This document shows positions 1 to 6,903 of a DNA stretch of 34,386 nucleotides, in pieces (within the stretch, counting starts at the first letter, position 1; each line of letters begins with the position of its first letter). Source of the stretch: Alphaproteobacteria bacterium MarineAlpha5_Bin3 (GTDB taxonomy: Bacteria; Pseudomonadota; Alphaproteobacteria; HIMB59; GCA-002718135); NCBI GenBank assembly GCA_002938255.1, contig PTLB01000003.1, positions 1 to 34,386 of the forward strand, read 5' to 3'. The position numbers and the translations under genes are program-made. The notes under the pieces are model-generated. The model was not told where the DNA came from, did no database searches, and saw only the letters and a program-made list of their open reading frames with translations.

Positions 1-160
1 GTAAATATTATACTTATTTCTGTAATGTTTTTTAAATATTTTTTGTGGATATATAATTTTATGTTTACCGATAAGTTGATTAATATCCTCCCAATTATGA
101 TATAGTTTTACGGATTTGGCGGCTACAAAAGCTACTCCAAGTGATGAGTGTTTTTTTCAT
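1..160 (-). pseudogene. Possible small gene, frameshifted near its start and cut by the left edge
   Basis: On the minus strand an ATG at 160-158 is followed by a run of seven A (157-151). Read from the ATG, the frame stops after 18 residues. Shifted by one base at the A run, the frame is open for 50 codons to the window edge and reads like real protein (it contains AFVAAKSVKLYHNWEDINQL). A six-A run would join the ATG to this frame. It may therefore be a cassette gene with a homopolymer indel, a decayed gene or a sequencing error. I do not recognise the product. A KLYH string also occurs near the N-terminus of the neighbouring GNAT protein, but that is too little to claim homology. It has the same position relative to element E1 as the GNAT gene has to element E3. 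Confidence 0.3.
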
Positions 161-179
161 AAGTTAATATTACCCCATC

Positions 180-336
180 TAAGACAATTATACCACTTTG
201 AAATCCCCCCTATTTGTATAGTTGCAGACACTCTCTAGTCGCAAATTCGTCAAAAACGAGAAATTACTGCAGACACTTTTGAAAAAGTCTTATATATTGC
301 GACTTGGGGAACATAGTTTAGGAAACAGAGCGCCCC
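180..336 (+). repeat. Cassette-boundary-like element E1
   Basis: This non-coding element is related to those at 786-924 and 1451-1614. In order it has AATTATACC (186-194); TTTGAAATC and TATTTGTATAG (ending 221); the 10-mer TGCAGACACT at 223-232; the arm AGTCGCAA at 237-244; TCAAAAAC; a second identical TGCAGACACT at 268-277, exactly 45 bases after the first; the exact complement arm TTGCGACT at 297-304; and a tail (306-336) with the hairpin GTTT-AGG-AAAC inside GGGG...CCCC. The tail is nearly identical to that of the element at 1451. Within 249-259, TCGT/ACGA could form a small hairpin. The function is unknown; a recombination boundary or a structured RNA are the best guesses. Confidence 0.7.
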
Positions 337-344
337 GCTACAAT

Positions 345-785
345 TTATAGTTCGTAAACTTCCCAATTAGTTTTTTTTGAAACTCTGTCATATAGAGATT
401 TTGCTCTTAGATTATCATTGCGCGTTATCCACCTAACCAAACCCCATCCTTTTTCTTTAGAAATTTTATCTAATTTTAAAATAAGTTTCTCACCAATTTT
501 TAAACCTCTGTAGTCAGGAGAAACAAACAAATCATCTAAAAAACCAATATCCTTTCCTCTTAAAGGACTTGGCATTCTTCTGTAATGAGCAAAGGCAACT
601 ATTTTTTCTTCAAACTCACAAATCAATCCATTAAGTTCATGCTGTTCATCTGTCAACCAACTCCATATGGTATTTAATATAGTCTGTGTCATTTCAACTT
701 TATAAAACTCAGCATAACCGTGATAGAGTTTTTGCCAGTCTTCTTTATCGTTAAGTTTTATGCTTCTAATAAATGTTGTGTCCAT
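345..785 (-). CDS. GNAT family N-acetyltransferase
   Basis: A 146-residue protein of the GCN5-related N-acetyltransferase fold, which moves an acetyl group from acetyl-CoA to an amine; the substrate cannot be told. The acetyl-CoA binding motif A is visible as FLDDLFVSPDYRGLKIGEKL in the middle of the protein, where the usual R-x-x-G-x-G loop reads RGLKIG, so one glycine is replaced by lysine. Motif B follows as NDNLRAKSLYDRVS, with the typical N..A..LY pattern. The C-terminus ends soon after, as is normal for short GNATs. I chose the ATG at 785; a TTG at 821 would add 12 residues but runs into repeat element E3. The stop lies 8 bases from element E1. The gene is on the opposite strand to the next two accessory genes, typical of cassette cargo. 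Confidence 0.82.
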   Translation of the reverse strand: MDTTFIRSIKLNDKEDWQKLYHGYAEFYKVEMTQTILNTIWSWLTDEQHELNGLICEFEEKIVAFAHYRRMPSPLRGKDIGFLDDLFVSPDYRGLKIGEKLILKLDKISKEKGWGLVRWITRNDNLRAKSLYDRVSKKTNWEVYEL

Positions 786-924
786 AAGACAATTTATAGC
801 ATAGCACGAAGTCTCCTGCAAAAGTCCTGCAAAAATATTGATTTCCTTACACGAAGTTTTTGAAAATGTGTTGGTTTTTGTGGTATAAATGACTAGAGGC
901 GAGTAACAGAACGCCCCATTTATG
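786..924 (+). repeat. Cassette-boundary-like element E3 (divergent copy)
   Basis: This is a divergent relative of E1 and E2 between the GNAT gene and the lipoprotein gene. It starts with TAAGACAATTTATAG (785-799), close to the E1 start. The octamer CACGAAGT occurs at 805-812 and again at 850-857, once more exactly 45 bases apart. TCCTGCAAAA is tandemly repeated between them (814-823 and 825-834). The tail holds AACAGAACGCCCCATTTA (905-922), identical to 1602-1619 in E2. Here the tail sits in a different hairpin: ATAAATG (885-891) pairs with CATTTAT (917-923), and GGCG (898-901) with CGCC (912-915). Confidence 0.55.
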
Positions 925-941
925 ACTAATAATTATTTTAG

Positions 942-950
942 TATTATAAT
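942..950 (+). promoter_or_regulatory. Candidate -10 element close to the lipoprotein start codon
   Basis: A perfect TATAAT (945-950) lies only 5 bases before the ATG at 956. Transcription would then start at or next to the start codon, giving a leaderless mRNA. The -35 region (about 921-927, TATGACT) is only a weak match. No Shine-Dalgarno sequence is seen. This is an inference from position only. Confidence 0.35.
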
Positions 951-955
951 TAAAT

Positions 956-1429
956 ATGAAAACCAAGTTAATTGCACTGTTTGTTATTTCTACATTTTTA
1001 GTTTCTTGTAATACTACGAGACCAACAGACGTAAAAAAATCTGACACCCAAAAAATTACTTCAATTAAATACGGTAATATTATTTCATCAATGCCTGTAA
1101 AAATTAAAGGTGAAGGTAGCGTAATCGGTGCAACAGCAGGAGGATTAATAGGCGGTCTTCTAGGTACTCAAGTATGCGGTGAAAAAGAAACTGCTGGAAC
1201 TAAATGTCAAGATATTGCGATTGTCTACGGAACGATAGGTGGTGCAACTATTGGATATGTTACAGAAGCATTATTAGGCAATCATGATGGTTATCAATAT
1301 ATTATTGACATTGATAATAACAGTGAAGATGTTGCCATAGTTCAAGGAAATAAAACTCTTTTAGAAAATGGTGGGAGAGTAGTAATTATCTATGGAGATA
1401 CAATCAGAGTTCTACCTTATACAGAATAA
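956..1429 (+). CDS. Glycine-zipper outer membrane lipoprotein (SlyB / 17 kDa antigen-like)
   Basis: A 157-residue predicted lipoprotein. The first 17 residues are a short hydrophobic signal, followed by the lipobox LVSC with Cys18 as the lipidation site. A glycine-rich hydrophobic stretch (about 56-71, with GATAGGLIGGLLG) and a second one (about 91-102, GTIGGATIG) form a glycine-zipper hairpin like that of SlyB and the rickettsial 17 kDa surface antigen. The C-terminal part is a small beta-rich region ending in YGDTIRVLPY, as in this family. The two Cys near residues 74 and 84 are not typical zipper residues and could form a disulfide. The role is inferred as an envelope-associated lipoprotein; members of the family are linked to outer membrane stability, but no specific activity is known. 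It lies between two copies of the repeated element, so it may be mobile cargo. Confidence 0.75.
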   Translation: MKTKLIALFVISTFLVSCNTTRPTDVKKSDTQKITSIKYGNIISSMPVKIKGEGSVIGATAGGLIGGLLGTQVCGEKETAGTKCQDIAIVYGTIGGATIGYVTEALLGNHDGYQYIIDIDNNSEDVAIVQGNKTLLENGGRVVIIYGDTIRVLPYTE

Positions 1430-1450
1430 ACTTACCTTGAAATAAATTTC

Positions 1451-1614
1451 AATTATACCTCTTTGAAATCTCCTTATTTGTATAGGTAGCACACAGACAG
1501 AAGTCGCAAAATCATCAAAAACACGAAATCAGAGCACACAGAAAAAGCACACAGGCGCAAAAAACTATTATATTATGTGACATTGGGAACATAGTTTAGG
1601 AAACAGAACGCCCC
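1451..1614 (+). repeat. Cassette-boundary-like element E2
   Basis: This copy of the repeated element ends 11 bases before the methyltransferase ATG. AATTATACC (1451-1459), TTTGAAATC and TTATTTGTATAG match E1. The 10-mer AGCACACAGA is at 1488-1497 and again at 1533-1542, exactly 45 bases apart; a third, near-identical copy (AGCACACAGG) is at 1546-1555. The word is different from that of E1, although the sequence between (AGTCGCAAAATCATCAAAAA, 1502-1521) matches E1 closely. The stem arm GTCGCA can pair with TGTGAC (1576-1581) with one G-U wobble, so pairing is kept despite the changed sequence. The tail GGGAACATAG...GCCCC (1585-1614) is almost the same as in E1. Confidence 0.68.
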
Positions 1615-1625
1615 ATTTAAAAAAT

Positions 1626-2261
1626 ATGTCAAAAAAAAAAATAGGATATGATGATGCTTATTCATTAAAGACACCCGAAGATTCCATAAAACTCTACAAA
1701 AAATGGGCACAAGCCTATGATGAAGATTTTGCTTTAAGTTCAAATTATCTTTCACCTGCTAAAATTTGTAGTTTTTTTAATAAACATGCAAGAAATACTG
1801 ATACTCCAATTCTTGATGTTGGTGCTGGAACCGGTTTGGTTGGTGAATGTTTAAATAAAACAGGCAATAAAAAAATCATTGGAATAGATATATCTCCAGA
1901 AATGTTGGAACAAGCAAAATTAAAAGGATGTTATTCTTCCCTAGTGAGTGCTAATGTTACAAAAAAAATTCCATTAAAAAATAATTCTGTTGGAGCAGTT
2001 GTAAGTGCAGGAACTTTTACTCATGGGCATGTGGGACCAGATGCTTTTGATGAACTCTTACGTATTACAAAACCGGGAGGATTATTCGTTTTATCCATTA
2101 ATTCAAAAGTATTTATCAAGGGTGGTTTTCAAGAAAAATTCTCAAGAATTAAAAACAGTATTTCTGTTCCTATTTTTAATGAATTTAAAGCTCATGGTAA
2201 TAATAAAGATGAAAACTTTAGCAAAATAAAAATATTTGCATCTATTTTTCGTAAAAAATGA
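1626..2261 (+). CDS. Class I SAM-dependent methyltransferase
   Basis: A 211-residue methyltransferase with a seven-strand Rossmann fold, type 11 family, closest in feel to WBSCR27/METTL27-like proteins. The AdoMet-binding motif I is PILDVGAGTGLVG (residues 61-73). The acidic residue that binds the ribose hydroxyls is Asp88 in IIGIDIS. Motif III-like AVVSAGTFTHG and the post-motif LLRITKPGGLFVLSIN follow in the right order. The N-terminal YKKWAQAYDEDF (24-35) is the usual helix that closes over the cofactor. The methyl acceptor is unknown. The ATG follows element E2 with no Shine-Dalgarno sequence. The gene converges on the deacetylase-family gene, with 31 bases between them. A weak inverted repeat (GGAAATTAAT / ATTTAATTTTCC, about 2267-2303) lies there, without a proper T tract. 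Confidence 0.85.
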   Translation: MSKKKIGYDDAYSLKTPEDSIKLYKKWAQAYDEDFALSSNYLSPAKICSFFNKHARNTDTPILDVGAGTGLVGECLNKTGNKKIIGIDISPEMLEQAKLKGCYSSLVSANVTKKIPLKNNSVGAVVSAGTFTHGHVGPDAFDELLRITKPGGLFVLSINSKVFIKGGFQEKFSRIKNSISVPIFNEFKAHGNNKDENFSKIKIFASIFRKK

Positions 2262-2292
2262 AAAATGGAAATTAATACAACAAACTGTTAAT

Positions 2293-3234
2293 TTAATTTT
2301 CCTGTAAACCCAACAAATGTTCTTTAATACTTTCCGATAGTGCCAATAAATCGTAACCTCCTTCCAAAAAAGATATAATTCTTCCTTGGCAATGTATATT
2401 TGCAATTTCTATAATTTTTTTTGTTAAATCATAATAATCTTTTGATTCTAAATTAATATGCGCCAAAGGATCTCTTTTATGCGCATCAAAACCAGCGGAT
2501 ATTAATATTATTTCAGGTCTAAATTTATCTATATTATTCAAAATTTTATTTTCTAATATCTTTATAAAATCCTTTCCTTCTGTTCCTGCTAGAATTGGTG
2601 CATTGAAAATATTTCCCATTCCTTTTTCCTGTTCTGAACCTGTGCCTGGAAATAATGGGAATTCGTGTATAGAACCATAAGCAACTGTTTCGTCTTTAAA
2701 GAAAATTTCTTGCGTGCCATTTCCATGATGAACATCGAAATCAATAATCGCAATCTTATTTATTTCATATTTGCTTTGTAAATACCTTGCAGTAACTGCA
2801 ACATTATTTACAAAACAAAATCCATTTGCTCTAACAGTTTCTGCGTGATGACCTGGTGGCCGAACAGCGCAAAATATTCTTTTTTCATTTTCCCTAATAA
2901 GGCTGTCTGCGGCAGCAATACCAGCTCCACAAGATCTTAATATTGCTTTTTTACTTTTGGGACATAAAAGTGTATCGGCATATGGCTCTTTTTCTATTCC
3001 CGTTAATCCAGAATTTGGAATTAATGAAAAAATATTGTTTATATGTGTTGATGGATGTACCAGATAAATATTACGAACATCTGCTAATGGTGCATTTTTA
3101 ATATCTATATCAATACTGCTTATATTTTGAATGGATTTAAGAATAATCTGTACACGTTCTTTTTTTTCTGGGTGATTTGGACCATTATCTTTGAGTAAGC
3201 AGTCTGAGTGTGTGTAAACAATTATTTTTTTCAT
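2293..3234 (-). CDS. Histone deacetylase family (acetylpolyamine / AcuC-like) amidohydrolase
   Basis: A 313-residue zinc deacetylase of the arginase-deacetylase fold. Bacterial members remove acetyl groups from polyamines, small amines or proteins such as acetyl-CoA synthetase; the substrate here is not decided. All active site parts are present: RPPGHHAE with the His pair 129/130, the zinc ligands Asp167 and His169 in DFDVHHGNG, the third ligand Asp250 in SAGFDAH, and the transition-state Tyr294 in LEGGYDL. The length fits the bacterial class II type. The start is supported by GGAG two bases before the ATG. The gene is divergent from sspB, with 153 bases between. Confidence 0.9.
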   Translation of the reverse strand: MKKIIVYTHSDCLLKDNGPNHPEKKERVQIILKSIQNISSIDIDIKNAPLADVRNIYLVHPSTHINNIFSLIPNSGLTGIEKEPYADTLLCPKSKKAILRSCGAGIAAADSLIRENEKRIFCAVRPPGHHAETVRANGFCFVNNVAVTARYLQSKYEINKIAIIDFDVHHGNGTQEIFFKDETVAYGSIHEFPLFPGTGSEQEKGMGNIFNAPILAGTEGKDFIKILENKILNNIDKFRPEIILISAGFDAHKRDPLAHINLESKDYYDLTKKIIEIANIHCQGRIISFLEGGYDLLALSESIKEHLLGLQEN

Positions 3235-3387
3235 TACTCCATCTTACATTTATTTTATTAGTTTCAAAATTCGTTATCCGTATTTGAATAGCTAGTACAC
3301 ACTTTAACTGAATACTCTTACGAAAAACTGTATATACTATGTTTAAGTGATGTTTCTTCTAATTACAGAACATAGCAATATTTAAAA

Positions 3388-3846
3388 ATGAAAATCCACT
3401 ATTCTCAAATCTTAAAAAAAAACATGCTAAATGTTTTTCGCGATGTTCTAAAAAATATAGAAGTAAATGGTTTGCAAGAAGGCCATCATCTTTATATATC
3501 CTTTAAAACAGATAATAAAAAAGTTGTTATTCCAAATTGGTTAAAGGAAAAACATCCAAAAGAAATCACGATAGTCATTCAATATGAATATTGGAATTTC
3601 AAAGTAAAAAATGACTCATTCAATATTGGGCTATCATTTAATGACATAAATGCAGACATATCTGTTCCATTTGATTCTGTAATCTCTTTTGCCGATCCAT
3701 ATGCAAATTTTGGATTAAAACTTATAAATGAAGAAATTAATAAAAAATTAAGTGACAAAAAACCAAAAAGAAAAAAATCTGTTATTAAAAAAAATAAAGA
3801 CAAAGATAATATAATCGAATTTCAAAAGTTTAAAAAATTAAGATAA
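3388..3846 (+). CDS. sspB: SspB-like ClpXP protease adaptor (alphaproteobacterial type)
   Basis: A 152-residue protein of the SspB-alpha family. It tethers ssrA-tagged and some other substrates to the ClpX unfoldase in the cytoplasm. The recognisable core includes GHHLYISFKT (about 33-42), VVIPNWLKEKHPKEITIVIQYEYW, and the conserved segment DISVPFDSVISFADPYANFGLKL (about 90-112). The tail from about residue 124 is very rich in lysine and ends in IIEFQKFKKLR, which could serve as the ClpX-docking end that the family carries; this is inferred. sspB is commonly near fumC in alphaproteobacteria, as here. Its last 9 bases overlap the end of gpmA on the other strand. No Shine-Dalgarno sequence is seen. 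Confidence 0.88.
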   Translation: MKIHYSQILKKNMLNVFRDVLKNIEVNGLQEGHHLYISFKTDNKKVVIPNWLKEKHPKEITIVIQYEYWNFKVKNDSFNIGLSFNDINADISVPFDSVISFADPYANFGLKLINEEINKKLSDKKPKRKKSVIKKNKDKDNIIEFQKFKKLR

Positions 3847-4467
3847 ATATTTAGAATTCACAACTTTGCCAGATTCATAAGTTATAATAAATGGGCTGCC
3901 AGTTGGAATCTCTATTTTTGAAATTTCTTCTGCTTTATACAAGCCAACTTGTATCATCGATGCTCGCAGTGAATTGCCATGGGCTGCTATTAACACATCT
4001 TGACCCTCATTGATTTTAGGTTCTATAAAGTTGATAAAATATGGCTTAACTCTTGTAACAACATTTTCCAGACTTTCTCCTCCAGGAGGAGAAACATCGT
4101 ACGAACGGCGCCATATGCGAACTTGCTCTTTACCGTATTTATTAGCAGTCTCTTCTTTATTAAATCCAACCAAATCTCCGTAATCCCTCTCATTTAAACT
4201 TTGGTCTTTGGTCATAAGAAGTTGACCGTCACTCCAAAATTGTTCCAAGTTCATTTCTTTAATTGCTAACTCAGCCGTTTTGGTGGCTCTTTGCAAAACA
4301 CTACTGAAAATTACATCAATATGCACTTTATTTTTTTTCATTAATTGACCAGCGACTTTGGCCTCTGCAATGCCCTGTTCGGTCAATGGTACATCTTCCC
4401 ATCCAGTAAATCGATTTTCAAGATTCCATTGACTTTGGCCATGGCGTAAAAGGATAAGGTTATTCAT
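3838..4467 (-). CDS. gpmA: 2,3-bisphosphoglycerate-dependent phosphoglycerate mutase
   Basis: A 209-residue histidine phosphatase superfamily enzyme that interconverts 3- and 2-phosphoglycerate in glycolysis and gluconeogenesis. The phosphohistidine is His9 in LILLRHGQSQWN. The family triad continues with Glu93 in LNERDYGDLVG and His163 in AAHGNSLRA. WEDVPLTEQG and RSYDVSPPGGES are typical of the GpmA subgroup. The protein is shorter than the E. coli enzyme (250), which is normal for the alphaproteobacterial form. It converges on sspB with a 9-base overlap and diverges from fumC. Confidence 0.93.
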   Translation of the reverse strand: MNNLILLRHGQSQWNLENRFTGWEDVPLTEQGIAEAKVAGQLMKKNKVHIDVIFSSVLQRATKTAELAIKEMNLEQFWSDGQLLMTKDQSLNERDYGDLVGFNKEETANKYGKEQVRIWRRSYDVSPPGGESLENVVTRVKPYFINFIEPKINEGQDVLIAAHGNSLRASMIQVGLYKAEEISKIEIPTGSPFIITYESGKVVNSKYLS

Positions 4468-4536
4468 AAAATAAATATTTTTAATTCAATGATTGAGTTT
4501 ATGTTATACAAAAATATAATTAAATTAATACAAAAA

Positions 4537-5922
4537 ATGAAAAAAAAATACAGAATAGAATTTGATAGTTTGGGAAGCAAAAAAATAGACTCTACCCAAC
4601 TATGGGGAGCACAAACACAGCGATCACTTGAAAATTTCAAAATTGGTAATGAAAAAATTCCAAAAGAAATAATCATTGCATTTGGTCATCAGAAAAAAGC
4701 TGCCGCTCTTGCCAATATAAAAATTGGCAAATTAAATTCTAAAATCGGAAAAGCGATCATTGATGCCTGTAATCAAATTATCAATTTAAAGCTTATTGAT
4801 GAATTTCCACTTTCTATCTGGCAAACAGGTTCAGGAACGCAAACCAATATGAATGCTAATGAAGTTATTAGTAATTATGCTATTAAAAAGTTGAAAGGGA
4901 AAATTGGATCTAAAAAACCAGTCCATCCTAATGATCATGTTAATCTATCCCAATCTTCTAATGATACTTTTCCAACAGTAATGCACATAACTTGCAATGA
5001 ATTGTTACAAGATAAATTAAACATATCATTACGTAATTTGATTAAAGAATTAAAATCTAAGTCACAAAAATTCAACAGAATTATAAAAATTGGTCGAACA
5101 CATACTCAAGACGCTATACCTTTAACATTAGGACAGGTATTTTCAGGATATTTAGAACAAATAAAAAATAATCAAAAAAGAATATTACAAGCTCAAAAAG
5201 AACTGCTTTATTTAGCCCAAGGGGGAACAGCTGTTGGAACAGGTATGAATGCTCCTAAAAATTTTGATAAAATTTTTTGTAAATACTTATCATTATTAAC
5301 TAAAAGCAAATATTTTCCTGCCCCTAATAAATTTGAATCCATTGCATCGCACGATCCCATGGTAAACCTATCTGGAAGTCTTAATACTCTTGCTACTTCT
5401 CTTTTAAAAATATCAAATGATTTACGTTTTTTAGCATCAGGTCCACGTTCAGGTTTAGGAGAGTTAAAGTTGCCTGAAAACGAACCTGGATCTTCTATAA
5501 TGCCTGGTAAAGTAAATCCAACACAAATTGAGGCGTTATCAATGGTGTGCACCCAAGTAATTGGAAATCACACAACAATTACTATTGCTGGATCGCAAGG
5601 TCACTTTGAACTAAATGCTTTTAAACCAGTGATTATTTTTAATAATTTACAATCAATACATTTACTTTCTGATTCAATTGACAGTTTTATTAAATACTGT
5701 CTTCGAGGTTTAAAGCCAGATGTTTATCGAATAAAACAACATTTAGATAATTCTTTAATGCTTGTCACTGCTTTGAATGAACATATAGGGTATGACAATG
5801 CTGCAAAAATTGCAAAAAAAGCTTTCAAAGAAAACTTAACACTTAAAGAAGCAGCTATAAAACTTGGGATGATAGAAGCAAATGAGTTTGATAGGATAGT
5901 TCAACCAAAAAAAATGATTTAG
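4537..5922 (+). CDS. fumC: Class II fumarate hydratase
   Basis: A 461-residue fumarase that hydrates fumarate to L-malate in the TCA cycle; iron-independent homotetramer. The N-terminus IEFDSLGSKKIDSTQLWGAQTQRSLENF is the standard class II start. His189 in GRTHTQDAIPLTLGQ matches the catalytic His188 of E. coli FumC. The superfamily signature GSSIMPGKVNP (residues 318-328) carries the catalytic serine. I chose the ATG at 4537 because an upstream ATG at 4489 adds 16 residues (MIEFMLYKN...) that no fumarase needs. No clear ribosome binding site precedes either start. It converges with lpxC, only 7 bases apart. Confidence 0.95.
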   Translation: MKKKYRIEFDSLGSKKIDSTQLWGAQTQRSLENFKIGNEKIPKEIIIAFGHQKKAAALANIKIGKLNSKIGKAIIDACNQIINLKLIDEFPLSIWQTGSGTQTNMNANEVISNYAIKKLKGKIGSKKPVHPNDHVNLSQSSNDTFPTVMHITCNELLQDKLNISLRNLIKELKSKSQKFNRIIKIGRTHTQDAIPLTLGQVFSGYLEQIKNNQKRILQAQKELLYLAQGGTAVGTGMNAPKNFDKIFCKYLSLLTKSKYFPAPNKFESIASHDPMVNLSGSLNTLATSLLKISNDLRFLASGPRSGLGELKLPENEPGSSIMPGKVNPTQIEALSMVCTQVIGNHTTITIAGSQGHFELNAFKPVIIFNNLQSIHLLSDSIDSFIKYCLRGLKPDVYRIKQHLDNSLMLVTALNEHIGYDNAAKIAKKAFKENLTLKEAAIKLGMIEANEFDRIVQPKKMI

Positions 5923-5929
5923 GTTTAGA

Positions 5930-6802
5930 TTAAATTATCTTGAAATTAGATTTATCTGAAAATATTTTACGCAAAAGTTGAATGTTTAAAAAATGGCCTG
6001 ATTTTTTTCCATAGAAATAACCTTGAATAGGTTTGCCAGCTAAGTATAAATCTCCTATTGAATCCAGCATCTTATGTCGAACAAACTCATCTTCAAAACG
6101 TAAACCTTCTTTATTTAAAATTTTTTTGTCCCCAACTACAACGGCATTTTCAAGTGAACCTCCGAGAGCAAATCCGTTAGCTCTCAAATAATCTACATCT
6201 TTTTCAAATCCAAAAGTTCTCGCAAAAGAAATATCTTTCTTATAGTTGCCATTAACTAATTGAAGTTGGCATGCCTGTTTATTAACTAAATGACTTGCAA
6301 ATTCTATTTCAAAATTAATTGCAAATTGTTTGTCAGGAAGAATTTTTGTAAAACTATCACCTTTGGTAACTACAACTTCTTTTTCTATCAAAATTATTTG
6401 GCGATCAATCTCTTGTTTTACTATACCTTTACTTTCAAATAATTCTACAAAAGGTAATGAACTACCATCCATGATGGGAACTTCAGGTCCATCAATCAGT
6501 ATATTTACATTATCAATATGCATACCTGATAGAGCACTCATTAAATGCTCTATAGTAGATACTGAAGCTCCTTCTTTATTTGCAATAGTTGTACATAGGT
6601 TCGTTGAAGTAACATTTGACCATAATGCATTAATGATATTGCTATTTTTTTGATCAGTTCTTATAAATCTTATTCCATTGTTAATTTCTGCTGGCTCAAT
6701 ATTTATAGCTACTTTCTTTCCTGAATGTAAGCCTACACCTGATAAAGATATGCTCGAATTTATTGTTTGCTGTTTTTTAGATGTATTTGAGCTTGCAATC
6801 AT
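5930..6802 (-). CDS. lpxC: UDP-3-O-acyl-N-acetylglucosamine deacetylase
   Basis: A 290-residue zinc deacetylase that carries out the committed step of lipid A synthesis in the cytosol at the inner membrane. GVGLHSGKK is at residues 22-30. The zinc ligands are His86 (TIEHLMSAL), His243 and Asp247 (RHKMLDSIGDL). Glu85 is the general base and His270 (GKKSGHFLN) the catalytic partner, all as in E. coli. I chose the ATG at 6802. A longer frame would start at a GTG at 6832, but that codon lies inside the stem of the terminator hairpin and adds the unlikely MLQDSTFFIF. lpxC follows ftsZ, the usual order. The hairpin between them implies limited read-through or a separate expression signal. Confidence 0.93.
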   Translation of the reverse strand: MIASSNTSKKQQTINSSISLSGVGLHSGKKVAINIEPAEINNGIRFIRTDQKNSNIINALWSNVTSTNLCTTIANKEGASVSTIEHLMSALSGMHIDNVNILIDGPEVPIMDGSSLPFVELFESKGIVKQEIDRQIILIEKEVVVTKGDSFTKILPDKQFAINFEIEFASHLVNKQACQLQLVNGNYKKDISFARTFGFEKDVDYLRANGFALGGSLENAVVVGDKKILNKEGLRFEDEFVRHKMLDSIGDLYLAGKPIQGYFYGKKSGHFLNIQLLRKIFSDKSNFKII

Positions 6803-6808
6803 AAATAT

Positions 6809-6836
6809 AAAAAAAGTGCTGTCCTGCAGCACTTTT
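6809..6836 (-). terminator. Rho-independent terminator after ftsZ
   Basis: On the minus strand a perfect 10-base stem, AAAAGTGCTG / CAGCACTTTT with loop CAGGA, runs into seven T residues (6815-6809). It lies 68 bases after the ftsZ stop and only 6 bases before the lpxC ATG. The stem is also flanked by T residues on the plus strand, so weak bidirectional action is possible. Confidence 0.85.
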
Positions 6837-6903
6837 CTTAAATATATATATTTTTATAGTTTCACAATTAACTGAATATTACTGATTATTTCAATAAATT
6901 TAG

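Noticed and set aside
421-440. DnaA box-like TTATCCACC (and TTATCCACT near 9451)
   Set aside because: Single, imperfect and inside coding genes; no cluster that would support an origin.
180-1614. The spaced repeats read as a CRISPR array
   Set aside because: Repeats are only 8-10 bases, occur as pairs, differ between elements and the sequence between them is conserved, the reverse of CRISPR; no cas genes are near.
180-1614. Elements as classic integron attC sites
   Set aside because: The RYYYAAC and GTTRRRY core ends and the long inverted arms are missing; the main repeats are direct, not inverted.
2262-2305. Terminator between the methyltransferase and the deacetylase-family gene
   Set aside because: The inverted repeat is AT-only in most of its stem, imperfect, and lacks a T tract.
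3241-3387. A fourth copy of the repeated element before sspB (GAACATAG, TAGTACACACT)
   Set aside because: Only very short matches; no 45-base spaced repeat and no tail hairpin.
4489-4536. Longer fumarase starting at 4489
   Set aside because: The extra 16 residues match no fumarase N-terminus and crowd the divergent gpmA promoter region.
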